From Irpex lacteus (Eukaryota > Basidiomycota > Agaricomycetes > Polyporales > Irpicaceae): 64,000 nucleotides of DNA. The stretch is from the NCBI GenBank assembly GCA_001986395.2, contig MQVO02000004.1, positions 1,488,001 through 1,552,000 of the forward strand, in the 5' to 3' direction. Shown here piece after piece: positions 12,760 through 22,553 of this stretch (position 1 is its first letter; every line of letters starts with the position of its first letter). The position numbers and the translations under genes were made by a program. The notes beneath the pieces were generated by a model. It made no database searches, was not told the origin of the DNA, and was given only the letters and a program-made list of their open reading frames with translations.

Positions 12760-14291
12760 ATGGCTGCATGGTTACTGGCTCTACTCGGTCTGGCAGTGTC
12801 GGCGTGTGCAAAGTCAAGCACTGGAAACTCAGTTTTGGTGTTGCTGGAACCGTCGCTGGACAAGGCGAACTTCTCGACGTTCTTCAATGGCTTGACGGAG
12901 AGTGGGTATGAACTCACATTCCGTGCGCCGCGGGACACGAAGCCCCCGTCATTGAGGACGACGTCGCGCAGTTCTCGCATGTAGTCGTCTTTGCCCCCGA
13001 CACCAAAAGTGCGTAGGACACAGCTTGATGAGTGTATGCTTGATCACTTATGTACCCAGGCTTTGCGCAGGACGTTACTCCGCAGTCGCTCGTTTCACTC
13101 CTTTCCAAGGGCAGCAATCTCTTGCTAGCTCTGTCTCCTAAAAAGCAGACGATCATAAACTCTCTCGCTGCAGAGTTCTCTCTTATCCTCCCTCCCCCTG
13201 GCACACCTTTGCTCTCACACTTCCCAGAGCGAGACACACCTGCCACCGTCATTCCAGTTAACCCCACCGAGAACCCTATTGTTTCTACGAAGGGTCTGTC
13301 TCCTATCTGGTTCTCTGGTGTCCCATTTGCGTATAGTCCCAACCCACTGCTGGTCCCGATTCTAAACGCGCCATCAGAGAGCTTCGCAGCCGACTCAACC
13401 AGCGACAGCGGTGCTGAAGCCGTCGTCGAAGCAGCGGACAAAGGTGGCGAGGGTCTATGGGCCGGTAGCCAATTGGGTCTTGTTGCGGGCTTCCAGGCAC
13501 ATGGTGGTGCACGCGTCCTCTGGGCTGGTGGTGTCGATCTGTTCAGCAATGAATTCGCGCAGAAGGAAGTTGCCAAGTAGGAGTGTTCTGTTCAGTGTAT
13601 TCGGTGTTGCTAAACATTTTGTAGTGGCCAGAAGTCTGGAAACGCTCAATTTGTCCGTGACGCAACTGCATGGGCATTCCAAGAGTCTGGCGTGTTACGT
13701 ATCGACAGTGTCGCACATCACCGCGTCAACGAGACAGAGCCGGGCGAAACATACACTACGGGCGACCACGTCGTAAGTTCGGTCTTGGCTATATGTTCTC
13801 ACCGGCGTATTAACTTTGCTCAGGTCTTCGGCGCGCATATATCGACATTCAACCCTAAGACGGCTACTTGGGAGCCATACTCCGGAATCAAGGATTTGCA
13901 GCTTGAATTCACTATGCTTGACCCTCATATCAGGACGGCACTCCCTCCGGTCCCAGGCAAGCCAGGAGAATACGAGGTCACGTTCCGTGTACCCGATAGA
14001 CACGGTGTATTCAAGTTCATCATCGATTACAAACGCAAGGGGTAAGCAGTTTTCACAAAGTCTTTGTTATCCGGTGCTCATTGCGAGTACAGATGGACAC
14101 AACTTGAGAGTACGACAGTTGTGCCTGTTGTACCTCCCCGACACGACGAGTACCCGCGTTTCCTAAGCGCTGCGTGGCCATACTACACTGGCGCCATCAG
14201 CACCAGCGTGGCCTTCGTGCTGTTCTCTGCCCTTTGGCTCGCAGGAGACGACCGAGAGGCGAAGAAAACAAAGACTACGAAGACTGAATAG
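12760..14291 (+). CDS. WBP1: Oligosaccharyltransferase 48-kDa subunit (WBP1/OST48), five exons, one apparent frame break
   Basis: Subunit of the ER complex that transfers the dolichol-linked glycan to Asn-X-Ser/Thr. Exons are 12760-13008, 13060-13576, 13625-13772, 13824-14041 and 14093-14291. A signal peptide (MAAWLLALLGLAVSACA) precedes NSVLVLLEPSL and FFNGLTESGYELTFRAP. The middle has DVTPQSLVSLLSKGSNLLLA, the large luminal domain continues through FGAHISTFNPKTATWEPYSG, and FIIDYKRKGWTQLE follows. One C-terminal membrane helix (ISTSVAFVLFSALWLAG) ends in a Lys-rich tail, fitting an ER type I protein of about 443 residues. The joined exons are one base short of a multiple of three. The break is at a run of five C (about 12943-12947), between RDTKPP and IEDDVAQFSHVVVFAPDTK in the next frame. 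Confidence 0.93.
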
Positions 14292-14681
14292 AGTCCTTGT
14301 ATGGGTGTTGTGGCATATTATATATTGCTTTCCGGATTTATCGTCACCGTGTGATGACAAGTTCGGTGCTTTGCCTCTGAACAAATTAATGGTACGTCGT
14401 GTCTAGCGTTACCAGAGCCAATCTTTCGCAAGAAAGCCACAGGTTATGTGAAGTATCTCAGAAAGGATAAAGTACTCGTCCGCACAGGCATTTCGGGGTA
14501 TGCTGGGGTATGCTCCATAAATGTGTGAATCTACTGATAGTACACTTTCATTAGAAAGAAGTCTGACGACACTTCACTGTGCGGGTACGCGCTGCCCCCT
14601 ACCGCCTATATGCTTGTCCTATAAGCCCCTTTCCCAGACAACATCGACCCTACCCTAGGCATCCAAGCCACCCGTCCACGA
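14292..14681. other. Intergenic region between WBP1 and the secreted-protein array
   Basis: Convergent 3' flanks of WBP1 (+) and the last array gene (-). I see no coding potential with an ATG and conserved features. Confidence 0.4.
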
Positions 14682-15118
14682 TCAACTACATGGACCCAAC
14701 AGCTGTAGGTTGATCAACGTGGTTTCCGGACACCCGGGCACGCCACTGGCTAGTTTGCCGGTGTCATTCTGTGCAAGCACCTCGTCAGTCCACGCCTGAA
14801 CCCTCGGTAGTTCGTGATCATTGCGTCGGAACTCACCTCGTACGAGCAAGGAAACAATCCCAGGGGGCCTAGGCCATATCTGCCCAGCTTGTTAGTAAGG
14901 TACGGTCATCTCACCTTAACGCGAACAGAAACAGAAACTCACGTGCATTGGACCGTAGAAGTACCTGCTACCTGTAGCGAAGAGGACAGGCTGACAGGCA
15001 AGCCTAATAGGGTGATTGTCGCAGGGCAGACTGCGCAAAATTCAAGTGCCCCGACCGACTGTGGCCAAAAGCTGACTGCAACTGCAGCTAGAAACGGGAT
15101 GGCAGCCCACTTGTGCAT
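14682..15118 (-). CDS. Small secreted six-cysteine protein, array copy A (101 aa)
   Basis: Function unknown; predicted to be exported. Exons are 14943-15118, 14837-14879 and 14682-14768, totalling 306 nt with an intact frame. A signal peptide (HKWAAIPFLAAVAVSFW) is followed by the first cysteine pair (LEFCAVCPATITLLG). The third cysteine falls at the exon 1/2 junction (VQC-TYGLGPLG). The fourth is in the 43-nt second exon (FPCSYE). The fifth and sixth lie in the last exon (GVPGCPETTL and LQLLGPCS). Donor sites are GTGAGT for both introns. A palindromic TTATAA element lies about 65 bp upstream of the start. It was found by matching the exon pattern of its neighbours, which supports its reality although I know no named domain. 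Confidence 0.78.
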
Positions 15119-15679
15119 AGAGAGAACGACGCAAGTGTTTAGTGGCAGATGGGGGCTGTGGTAAACGCCAGCCTCTCGATGTTATAACATATCTCTCATG
15201 CAAATTTGTATTATCAGGTCCATCTGCTACCGTCCACCCTTTCGGTGAGAAAGGAAGTCAGAAGCGACTAGATACTCGAGTACTCCAGGTACAATGCCTC
15301 GCACAAGGCCCAATTCTATTACCAGAGAACATGTGGCGGGCCGCATGCTGACCCAGCCGTCATGTCACTGCTCAAATTCCGAATATCGAAATGAAGATGC
15401 ATCTCCGGCTTTGTTCAAGCTCTGCATACGTCGTGGGCTCTTGATTCCTAAACCGCCCACGAGATATACCAGGACGGAGACATACGCGTTGTTTTTCCAC
15501 ACTTTATGAAATTCACAGTCGCTCGGCACAATCTCTATGAGATTCGCAGATTTCAGTACATGAAGTTGCGCTCGTGCTATTACATGCCGGGGTAAGTCCT
15601 CCATAATCTCCTCTCCACAAGTCTACGAACGACCTGTGACCCCCAGCTCGCTCCTCCCATGCCAGGAAAACATCGCTGG

Positions 15680-16090
15680 TTAGCATGGCGTAAGCAAATG
15701 CAACTCCACAGAGGTCGTGTTGGGACACCCGGGCACTGGAAACACAATGCTTCCGTTCACATTCTTCAACATAAGTTCAGTGATCGGGAATTCAAGTGCG
15801 AGAAGCAGGCGAGTATGAACGTACATAGTAAATGCAATTGACTAGGCCGGTATTTTGCAGCCCGTAACTGAGAGCCCCTTCTTAGCGATGCATCTTTGAT
15901 AATGAAGTTTCATTGCTTACCTGCATGCCAGCATGTTGCTGGATTGCTCTTGTGTTTCACTGACAAGACTGAAGGATGTGCTGCCCTCGGTGATCGATGA
16001 ACCAGGACAGTTCGCGCACAATCCCAGTGCGGTAACGACCTGCGCGGCCGAGGCTACAGCGAGCAGTCGTGTGATAGTTCTGCTGTGCAT
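15680..16090 (-). CDS. Small secreted six-cysteine protein, array copy B (98 aa)
   Basis: Function unknown. Exons are 15921-16090, 15825-15867 and 15680-15763 (297 nt, frame intact). I chose the ATG at 16090 because it places a signal peptide (TITRLLAVASAAQVVTALG) directly at the N-terminus; the frame is open for 24 more codons upstream. Cysteines occur in LCANCPGS, at the exon 1/2 junction (LAC-SYGLQNTG), in exon 2 (LVNCIYY), and in exon 3 (PGCPNTTSV and LLTPC, which is the terminus). Potential N-glycosylation sites (NGS, NTT) lie in the last exon. Intron phases and the 43-nt second exon match copy A. A GATAAAAG element lies about 50 bp upstream. Confidence 0.78.
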
Positions 16091-16642
16091 CGCGTTATGG
16101 CCAGTGGTAGATATCTTACAAGGGCTGTAAAATCGTGGACCTTTTATCCGCAAGGCAGACAAGTCATGAAATCGAATTCGGTACCCAGCTGTTCTAGTCC
16201 TGATAGTACTGGTACCACGGAAGTAGGAATTCTAGCCCGGTCCTATTAAAGATGTTCATTGCGGCGGATCCGACGTCGCCGTAATCCATGTGTTTTTTAA
16301 TACATGCATGTCATAGAAGATAGTTGAGCAGATGATGAATGTGGCGGATAAGCATCCAAGCCAAGCCCTCACAGAATTTGTAGAGATGTCCGCCACCTAT
16401 TGTTTCTCAAGACACATGCATGACCCCCTGCAGGAAATTACGGCATTCCGTATCTCAGCCTCAACCTTCGATGACATATGGGATGCAGAAAATCCTAATT
16501 ACAGTATATACATCGACCACGCTACCTGGTTCTTCCTCCACCGGCCGCCGTTTGATCACAGACATCAGCTCCCGAAAACCCAGGACGGGAACAGCCGTCA
16601 TAAGCACCCTCCCAGAGTATTGTGAGATTCCGTATGTGCCGG

Positions 16643-17108
16643 TCAGGGAGTACATGGAGGCAACAACCTGAATACAGTTGCAGCAGGGTCTGGGCATCCC
16701 CAATGGCTCTTCGCTAGCAGAGCTCCATCATCATTCTGTACATATGCCCCTTAATTAATTCCAAGATGGTAGAAGGGGAGCGCTGCGTGGGACTCACATC
16801 GTATATGCAGGAAACCAGAGCACTCTGGTTATTAAAGCGATAACTGGAAAACAAAGTCAGCAATGAATTCTTTCATAGAGATATAACTTGAATTGCAGCG
16901 TTGCCGGGACTCACTCGCATTGAAGCCGTGGATTTCCACCCTGAGCGACCGCGACTTCGCTTGAGTTGGCCAGAGTAAATGTTAAGTCGAGCAGCTCCGT
17001 GCTTGAGGGACAAACAGCACAGTTTAAGTTGAATGCTGCGACTTTACGTTGCCCGACGCAACTGACTGCAACCACGACCAGCAGTTTGTAAAGCGCCGTG
17101 CCGTGCAT
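16643..17108 (-). CDS. Small secreted six-cysteine protein, array copy C (110 aa)
   Basis: Function unknown. Exons are 16915-17108, 16798-16843 and 16643-16735 (333 nt, frame intact). A signal peptide (LYKLLVVVAVSCVGQ) is followed by LNCAVCPSSTELLD and a Thr/Ser-rich segment. The third cysteine ends exon 1 (PRLQC-DY), the fourth lies in the 46-nt exon 2 (LVSCIYD). The fifth and sixth are in exon 3 (WGCPDPAAT and LLPPCTP). It is closest to copy D: both share the CPDPA and LLPPC end. Both introns use GTGAGT donors. TATAAGAG lies 66 bp upstream of the ATG, at a usual position for a core promoter. Confidence 0.78.
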
Positions 17109-17173
17109 CTTGCTCTTGGCTCGACTGAAGCGAATTATGTGTGTTCAACTATGGCTATTGCTGCAATGTCGGC

Positions 17174-17181
17174 CTCTTATA
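17174..17181 (-). promoter_or_regulatory. TATA-box-like element of array copy C
   Basis: TATAAGAG on the minus strand, about 66 bp before the copy C start codon. Similar elements sit about 50-65 bp upstream of the other array genes. Confidence 0.45.
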
Positions 17182-17676
17182 CCAGGAAAAAAAGCATCTA
17201 TCATTCTGTACGCCGTATCGTTCTAACGGTCAGCATGGAACCTAAGACAAGCACCCAGACCTCAGGCCTCAAGGGCCTTGTCAACATTCACAGTAGAGAC
17301 TCTCACCGACGGTCGTATTATTGATAACGAATCCAACGCCGTTGACGGGTCCGAAGCGTCCGGTGCCTGAGTGAGGAAGCCTTCAATCACAGTACATTCA
17401 TTCCAAAGGGGATAATGAAACAACATAGGACGACTTACCTCCCTCCGGATATACTACTAACGCCACTGCCATTGACTCTGCTCTCACACACGGGCATCTG
17501 AGCATGTCCTGCATTTTGTTCCTGATCAAGAGACTAAGATTTGAATCCATACATGGCATCTAGAGTCCTCCGACCAAGCTCTCCCGTCCCTAACACCCTT
17601 TGCGACACACTGCGCTGGTACCATCCGGCAGATTTAACTACGCAATTCCGGCCTCCTACAATGGTCGCACTTGTGG

Positions 17677-18105
17677 TCATCCGGGAATCCTGCATGGAGG
17701 TAGCAGCTGAAAGGTAGTGTTTGCGGGGTCCGGACAAGAAGAAGCGCTGTCGAAGAGCAGAGCAGCGTCGTTGTTCTAGACATCCGTACCTTCGTTAGTT
17801 ACAATAGGTCCAGCGTAAACGTCATGCTCACGTCGTATTCGCAATGCCCGGCTAGACCATAGCTGAGGCTTCTTTTAGTACGACCATCTTCACAAACCCA
17901 GAGCCAGATGAACTTACTCGCAACGAAGTCGTGGGCTCCCTCCTGTTGAGGGTGTAACTTCGCTCACATTGGAGAGTGTGATAGGAAATAACCCTAGGAG
18001 CGTTATGCTGTCGGGGCACACAGGGCAGTTAACTGCCTCTGCCACTCGCGCGATGAAGCTGACGGTAAGAGCAGACAGGAGCGGGATGATTAACCGGCTA
18101 TACAT
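17677..18105 (-). CDS. Small secreted six-cysteine protein, array copy D (105 aa)
   Basis: Function unknown. Exons are 17918-18105, 17832-17862 and 17677-17775 (318 nt, frame intact). A signal peptide (LIIPLLSALTVSFIARVAEA) precedes VNCPVCPDSITLLG. Exon 1 ends at the third cysteine (PRLRC-DYGLAG), and the shortened 31-nt exon 2 holds the fourth (HCEYD). Exon 3 has SCPDPANTT and LLPPCRIPG. It is the most upstream member of the array and has the best core promoter of the four: TATAAAAG 53 bp before the ATG. The shorter exon 2 lacks four codons relative to copies A and B, but the intron phases are unchanged. Confidence 0.8.
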
Positions 18106-19402
18106 GGTGAAGTCAGTATGCGCAGTGGCCGGTGTGGTTTCGTACGGAAGTGATAATCTTTTATACTACAAGCCCTTGCATGCATGTGCACGACTCGGGC
18201 CCATGTTCCCCGCTGTCTACAGTGAAATCAAATAGGAAGGGTTGCAACATACCATGACACTAATGCTCCTTCGTATGCTCATGTGAGTCTTGCTACAAAT
18301 ACACCTCATCAGAGCGGCATCGGAGGTACTAGATGAAGCCATTGAATAGGCGGAGATCTGAATACTGCCATGACTGCCACGTGCATTATTCGTAATGGGT
18401 GTAATGAAGCCGCGACGTTCCTTCCAGAGTTATGCATGAGGCCGACCGTGAGTTTCCTGCATTCATGTTCTCCTTTGTATTGCCATGTCCGGCAGCTGTT
18501 ACAGAAACATGTTGGTGTCACCCAAGAGCAGGATCCACTGTATGCAAGTTCACCGTCAAGAATACGAGCTAAGAATCATTGATCAAGCTTGAACTCGGCT
18601 TGAGTCGATACAACCAAGGTCAAGCATGAGTAAATATCTGGTTGCCTGACGCAAAGACACCAGTATGCTGCGGCCTTATATCGTCTGGAAGAAGACGATC
18701 CCTGAGATACGGAGTGAGGCATGAGACGCTAAGGCCCCATTTTGAAGCAGCTAGAGCAATCTGTGTTAAAGAAGAGCCAGAAAAAAGGATAGTGAACGAT
18801 AGCACTCTCTTGCGAGCGTCTCTAGACAGACCTGGAATACGCTCTACTTCGGAAGGGTTGGTCGGACTCCCTCATGTCAGCCCTGATGACATAATTGTTG
18901 CATACTTGGTACCTGATGAGATACTGGACGGGAAAGTTTGGCAAAGAGAATGACTACGCACCGTCCTATTTTGCACCCTGGCCCTCGATCGAGGTCAGTA
19001 CTCTTGAGGTACTCTTGTGAGTATAATCCACTAACGCTGCGTTCGCAGCTACACCCGCTACCAAGGACCTTATCCAGTAGTAGTAAAACCACTGGTAAAG
19101 TAGTAAGTGCTGGCAGGCGCACATCGCTGCAGGCCTTCGCGCCTTCGGCGCTACGGCCAGCAGCTTTGTGCGCAGGATCCTCGGAGGCTGGCCATGTCAT
19201 TCATGCTTACTACAGTCACGTGCGGCACGTGCGACACACAACTGTGCACACAACTCAACCCCAGACCCAAAGACCCGCTACACCAGCAAGCTGGTAGCGG
19301 GAATGGTATCTTCTGGTAAGCGTCAGGTTCACAAGGAAAGGTGAGAATACCATGGCATGGCGTGGGATGTGATGTGGGCCCTCGTGTGTTGGTAACGTCG
19401 CT
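18106..19402. other. Gene-poor 1.3 kb between the secreted-protein array and the PPCDC gene
   Basis: It contains the promoter of array copy D at its left edge. No further array copy was found: I looked for the paired-cysteine, CxY and terminal PC motifs on the minus strand. Remaining ORFs are short and featureless. Confidence 0.45.
18158..18165 (-). promoter_or_regulatory. TATA box of array copy D
   Basis: TATAAAAG on the minus strand, 53 bp before the copy D start codon. The match is perfect and the spacing plausible. Confidence 0.55.
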
Positions 19403-20242
19403 TCATTCTATGCGTACAAGGCCAAACTTGTCGACAACCAATTGTACGATATCTTTCCATTCTGTCATAGCTCCTAGGCCTGCCATGCATCATCAGTGAA
19501 TCAGTTCATATTGCGCGAGATAACAAGCCTACCAATATCCCCACATGCCAATGTCTTACCGATGGGCCCAACAACCGTGTAGCCAATGACATCTTTGATA
19601 ATGCGGAGGTGCTCGTTCGTCAGTGGATGTTCATACATCAACGTATTCATTGCAGGAAAGATGTATGTCGGTGTTGATGGTGCCAAAGCTCGGAGTAGGG
19701 ATGTCTGGGTAGCGGATCAGAAGGATACATCTTCAAGAAGGGATCGTAGTGGCATTACCGCGAGATTGTCACAAGTCCCATGGGCAATTTTTGATAGCGT
19801 GTTTGCAGAACATGGTGCTACTAGGACTACGTCTGCCCATCGCCGTAGCTCGATATGTAGAATTGGGTCGCCGATCTTGTATGTAGGCTGCAAACGCATT
19901 ACTTCGGTGAGCGGGCATTAGGACGAGCTTTGGATACATACTAGCCATTCGTCTTCATCTCGCCACACTCTCGCTCCCGCCTTCTCGATATCGTCGATTT
20001 TGAAGAAGGTTAAAGAGGCTTTGGTGACTACGACCTCGACTTTGACTTTGCTGTACTTCGTGATGTCAGCATGTGCATGTGAATACCCTTCGATGCGCGA
20101 ATATAAGCTGGACACCAACGGCTGAAAGTTCTGCGACTATGAGAGGGGCCTTTATGGATGCAACACTGCCCGTAAGAATCAGAACGACGTGCAGAAAGCC
20201 CTCCGTTTTTTCTTTCTCTGATACAAATAGAGCCTTGGCCAT
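19403..20242 (-). CDS. Phosphopantothenoylcysteine decarboxylase (HFCD flavoprotein), coenzyme A synthesis
   Basis: Decarboxylates 4'-phosphopantothenoylcysteine to 4'-phosphopantetheine using FMN. Five exons (20120-20242, 19942-20055, 19759-19887, 19533-19704, 19403-19479) give 204 residues with an intact frame. The flavin-binding start is VVLILTGSVASIKAP. The active-site His region is ILHIELRRWADVVLVAPCSANT, given in part as HIELRRWAD and APCSANTLSKIA. The substrate clamp is FPAMNTLMYEHP. The catalytic cysteine motif is LACGDIGLGAM, whose second half comes from the last exon, confirming the splice. The first intron has a GTTGGT donor, which fits GTNNGT. The N-terminus starts at the ATG at 20240-20242, with only 142 bp to the divergent RPA34.5 gene. 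Yeast HAL3/VHS3/CAB3 proteins share the domain, but this short form without extensions looks like the plain enzyme. Confidence 0.92.
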
Positions 20243-20384
20243 GGTAGTCGCAGGATTACATGTCTACTGTGTAAGCGCCCTGTATTTGTCCCAGCCAAAT
20301 CAGGCGCGGCTTGCTCTGCTACTTGCAAACTTTGCACGCTGCTCCTGTCAAGCTCATCGTCTGTCCTCGAACACAAATCTCGTA
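20243..20384. promoter_or_regulatory. 142-bp bidirectional promoter between PPCDC (-) and RPA34.5 (+)
   Basis: The two start codons are 142 bp apart, so both core promoters and both 5' UTRs must fit here. No TATA box is seen, as expected for housekeeping genes. Confidence 0.55.
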
Positions 20385-21313
20385 ATGTCCTCTTCCGATG
20401 CGTCTGGCTCTGACTCCGAGGCCATAACTCAAACTGTCTCGAACAAGGCTAAGGGTAAAGCGAAGCAGCAACCTTCCGTTGTAGTCACTCCACATGGAAA
20501 GAACGAGGGCACGAACCAGGACTGGGCCTTCCAGGTTCCTCCTGGGGCCACTCTGATTAACACCAGCAAGGAAGCTGATGGATTTGACTGGGATACGCTG
20601 GAGAACAACGAAGATATCGAGCTGTGGGTCATCAGAGTACCGGAAGGGGTGCGTGCAATTTCAATCTATTCTTGCATTTCCTGATATTTTGGTTCTGTTC
20701 AGGTCAAGCAGAAGCAGCTGGACGGGTTAAAGCTAGATATTCCCAGTGGCCCCACTGCAATCACATCTAAAATAGGCTCTCTAGACAAGAAGTCCACCGT
20801 GTACGATGTCTGGTCCTTAGGAGAGGACGCGGAAGGTGTGGTGGGAGCAGAAGAAGTCAAGAGCCTTACCTGTGTTGCTCCACGACACAGAAAGCGCGGC
20901 AAGTTGTTCAGTGGTGCGTGTCTTTGACTGGCAACGTACTCAATCAGTAACCTGATATACATTTTCGGGCAGCCCCGAAAATTACTACAAGACATGTTGT
21001 AGTATCTGCCCGGCCTCCATCGTTGACGCATGATGTAGAACCGGCACCGGGAGAAGACATGTCATGGGCTATACAACAGAATCCCCCTCGACCTTCGTAT
21101 CCTAAGGAATCGCTCAAGCATCGTTTTGTACCTTTTGGATCATTGGCTAACGCTGATGAAGCAACGGACGGCATGAACGTAGATGAGCCGCTCTCTCCCC
21201 ACTCGCATAAACCCAAGATTGCCAAAAGTGATGAAGCCAAGGCGAAGAAGCGCAAGGTTGAAGGCGACGGAAGTTCGCGGAAGTCGAAGAAATCCCATGC
21301 GACCTCTGCTTAG
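20385..21313 (+). CDS. RPA34: RNA polymerase I subunit RPA34.5-like protein
   Basis: Likely the Pol I-specific subunit that pairs with A49 in a TFIIF-like heterodimer in the nucleolus. Exons are 20385-20648, 20703-20913 and 20973-21313, about 271 residues with an intact frame. The N-terminal segment is acidic and Ser-rich. The conserved core follows: FQVPPGATLIN, LWVIRVPEGVKQKQLDGLKL and a beta-rich stretch to SLTCVAPRHRKRGKLFS. A middle part with PPRPSYPKESLKHRFVPFG precedes a very Lys-rich tail (EAKAKKRKVEGDGSSRKSKK), typical of this subunit and a nuclear signal. The family is poorly conserved, so the call rests on the core pattern, length and basic tail. Confidence 0.8.
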
Positions 21314-21662
21314 GATGTCATTCTCGTCCTGCCTACCCCTATAAATGGAGAAATACTTTTCTCTTTGCGTCTTACGCCGTTCTGTATGTACAGGTATTAC
21401 CTGTACTGTGCGGCTGGAGATCCGATATCCGTATCTTAGATAGGTAAGCCAACGCAATTTAGCAATACTATCAATATCAATCTTTGTCATTGTACAGAAA
21501 TATCAGACACATGCAACATGAAACTGTCCGTGATGTAGAAATGTCCGTCGTCATAGTCCGTATGTTCGTGAGCAAACGTGCAAGAACGTGAATCGCTGTG
21601 AACAACTGAGAATCAGTATTGGCATCCATATCAAGTTGTTCACTGTCCTCACCTGTCTTCTA
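21314..21662. other. Convergent 3' flanks of RPA34.5 and cerato-platanin 1
   Basis: 349 bp between two convergent stop codons. No coding or repeat signal is seen. Confidence 0.4.
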
Positions 21663-22082
21663 TCATAGACCGCAAGCGGAAGCGTCGACTTGGATGGCGT
21701 TTGCATCAACTCTGCCAAGCGCAACCGCTTGTCCACCGGTTAGCTCGTTCATCGCCTCTTCAGACAGGTTGAACCCGTCGCGGCCGACGTCGACGGCGAG
21801 CACATTGATGCTCTTGCCGTTGTAGGTAAGCTGCCAACAGGTACCGCAGGCGGCAGAGCCCCAACCACCAACTGCAGGTACACCTCCGATTCTTGGGAAG
21901 TTTGGGAGTGAGCCGAAGGTGGTGAAGCCCTTCGTGAGAAGACCACTTGGCCCATCTGAGCATGCTACAGTGGCCAGAGATGCACCGGCGTCGTCGTATA
22001 TGCTGTCCCATGAAACGGAGTCGCACTTTCCGACAACGGCGAGGGAGAGGACGGCGAGAACGGCACTAAAGGTGAACTGCAT
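21663..22082 (-). CDS. Cerato-platanin family secreted protein, copy 1
   Basis: Small secreted double-psi beta-barrel protein of fungal cell walls; family members bind chitin fragments, can loosen cellulose and act as elicitors in plants. Single exon, 139 residues from the ATG at 22080-22082. An in-frame non-ATG extension of seven codons was discarded. A signal peptide (MQFTFSAVLAVLSLAVVGKC) precedes SVSWDSIYDDAGASL, VACSDGPSGLL and FGSLPNFPRIGG. Then come GWGSAACGTCWQLTYNGKSI, the acidic FNLSEEAMNELTGGQA, and the terminal SACGL. The four family cysteines are present. It is nearly the same length as copy 2 at 36.9 kb, in inverted orientation about 15 kb away. Unlike most genes here it has no intron. 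Confidence 0.95.
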   Translation of the reverse strand: MQFTFSAVLAVLSLAVVGKCDSVSWDSIYDDAGASLATVACSDGPSGLLTKGFTTFGSLPNFPRIGGVPAVGGWGSAACGTCWQLTYNGKSINVLAVDVGRDGFNLSEEAMNELTGGQAVALGRVDANAIQVDASACGL

Positions 22083-22553
22083 CTCTGCGAAGGACGGGGA
22101 CAAGGAAGTGTTGGGTGTTGAAAAATGCGTGGAAGAGGAAGATTATCGAAGACTGGATGGCTGATGTCTACACGCTGCAGTTCGTACTTTTATACATAGC
22201 AGGGCCAGCGGCGTATAGGGCACGACTGACCGACACAGCCCACCAGAAGCCTTTCATTTCGATCCCAATGCCGCCGTTTGAAACTGCAAAGAAGGGAGCT
22301 TCCTTGCATCGCTCCTTCGGCTAGAGTCTGTCGCGCACAGCAAAGCCGCTGTGATCACGGCGGGACAAGGTGCACACCATGATCTGGCATTCGAATACTG
22401 CATCAGGGCGGGGATTTTCGTCCGCCTCCCGCCGATCACACTCTTTCCTGCGCGCAATCGTGGACGCTGTGCTATATAGGAGCTGTGCACAGCAAGATAC
22501 GGAATGCGCTATAGACACACTGTATAGAAGTACATCTTTGAAACATGCTGTAT
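22083..22553. other. Region upstream of cerato-platanin 1 and downstream of PRO1
   Basis: 471 bp holding the cerato-platanin 1 promoter (TATA box at 22187-22194) and the PRO1 3' flank. No coding sequence is seen. Confidence 0.45.
22187..22194 (-). promoter_or_regulatory. TATA box of cerato-platanin 1
   Basis: TATAAAAG on the minus strand, 105 bp before the start codon. Copy 2 has TATAAAAT 104 bp before its own start, so spacing is conserved between the two genes. Confidence 0.55.

Larger units (their letters stand above)
14682..18105 (-). repeat. Tandem array of four small secreted six-cysteine protein genes
   Basis: Four head-to-tail minus-strand genes (14682-15118, 15680-16090, 16643-17108, 17677-18105) are spaced about 1 kb apart. 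Each has a signal peptide, the same three-exon structure, the same intron phases and six cysteines at matching places. Protein similarity is low outside the cysteines and flanking residues, so the duplications are old or fast-evolving. The spacers (about 550-570 bp) carry no other gene. Confidence 0.8.

Noticed and set aside
13050..13580. Minus-strand ORF of 220 codons opposite WBP1 exon 2
   Set aside because: Shadow of the conserved WBP1 exon; no own features.
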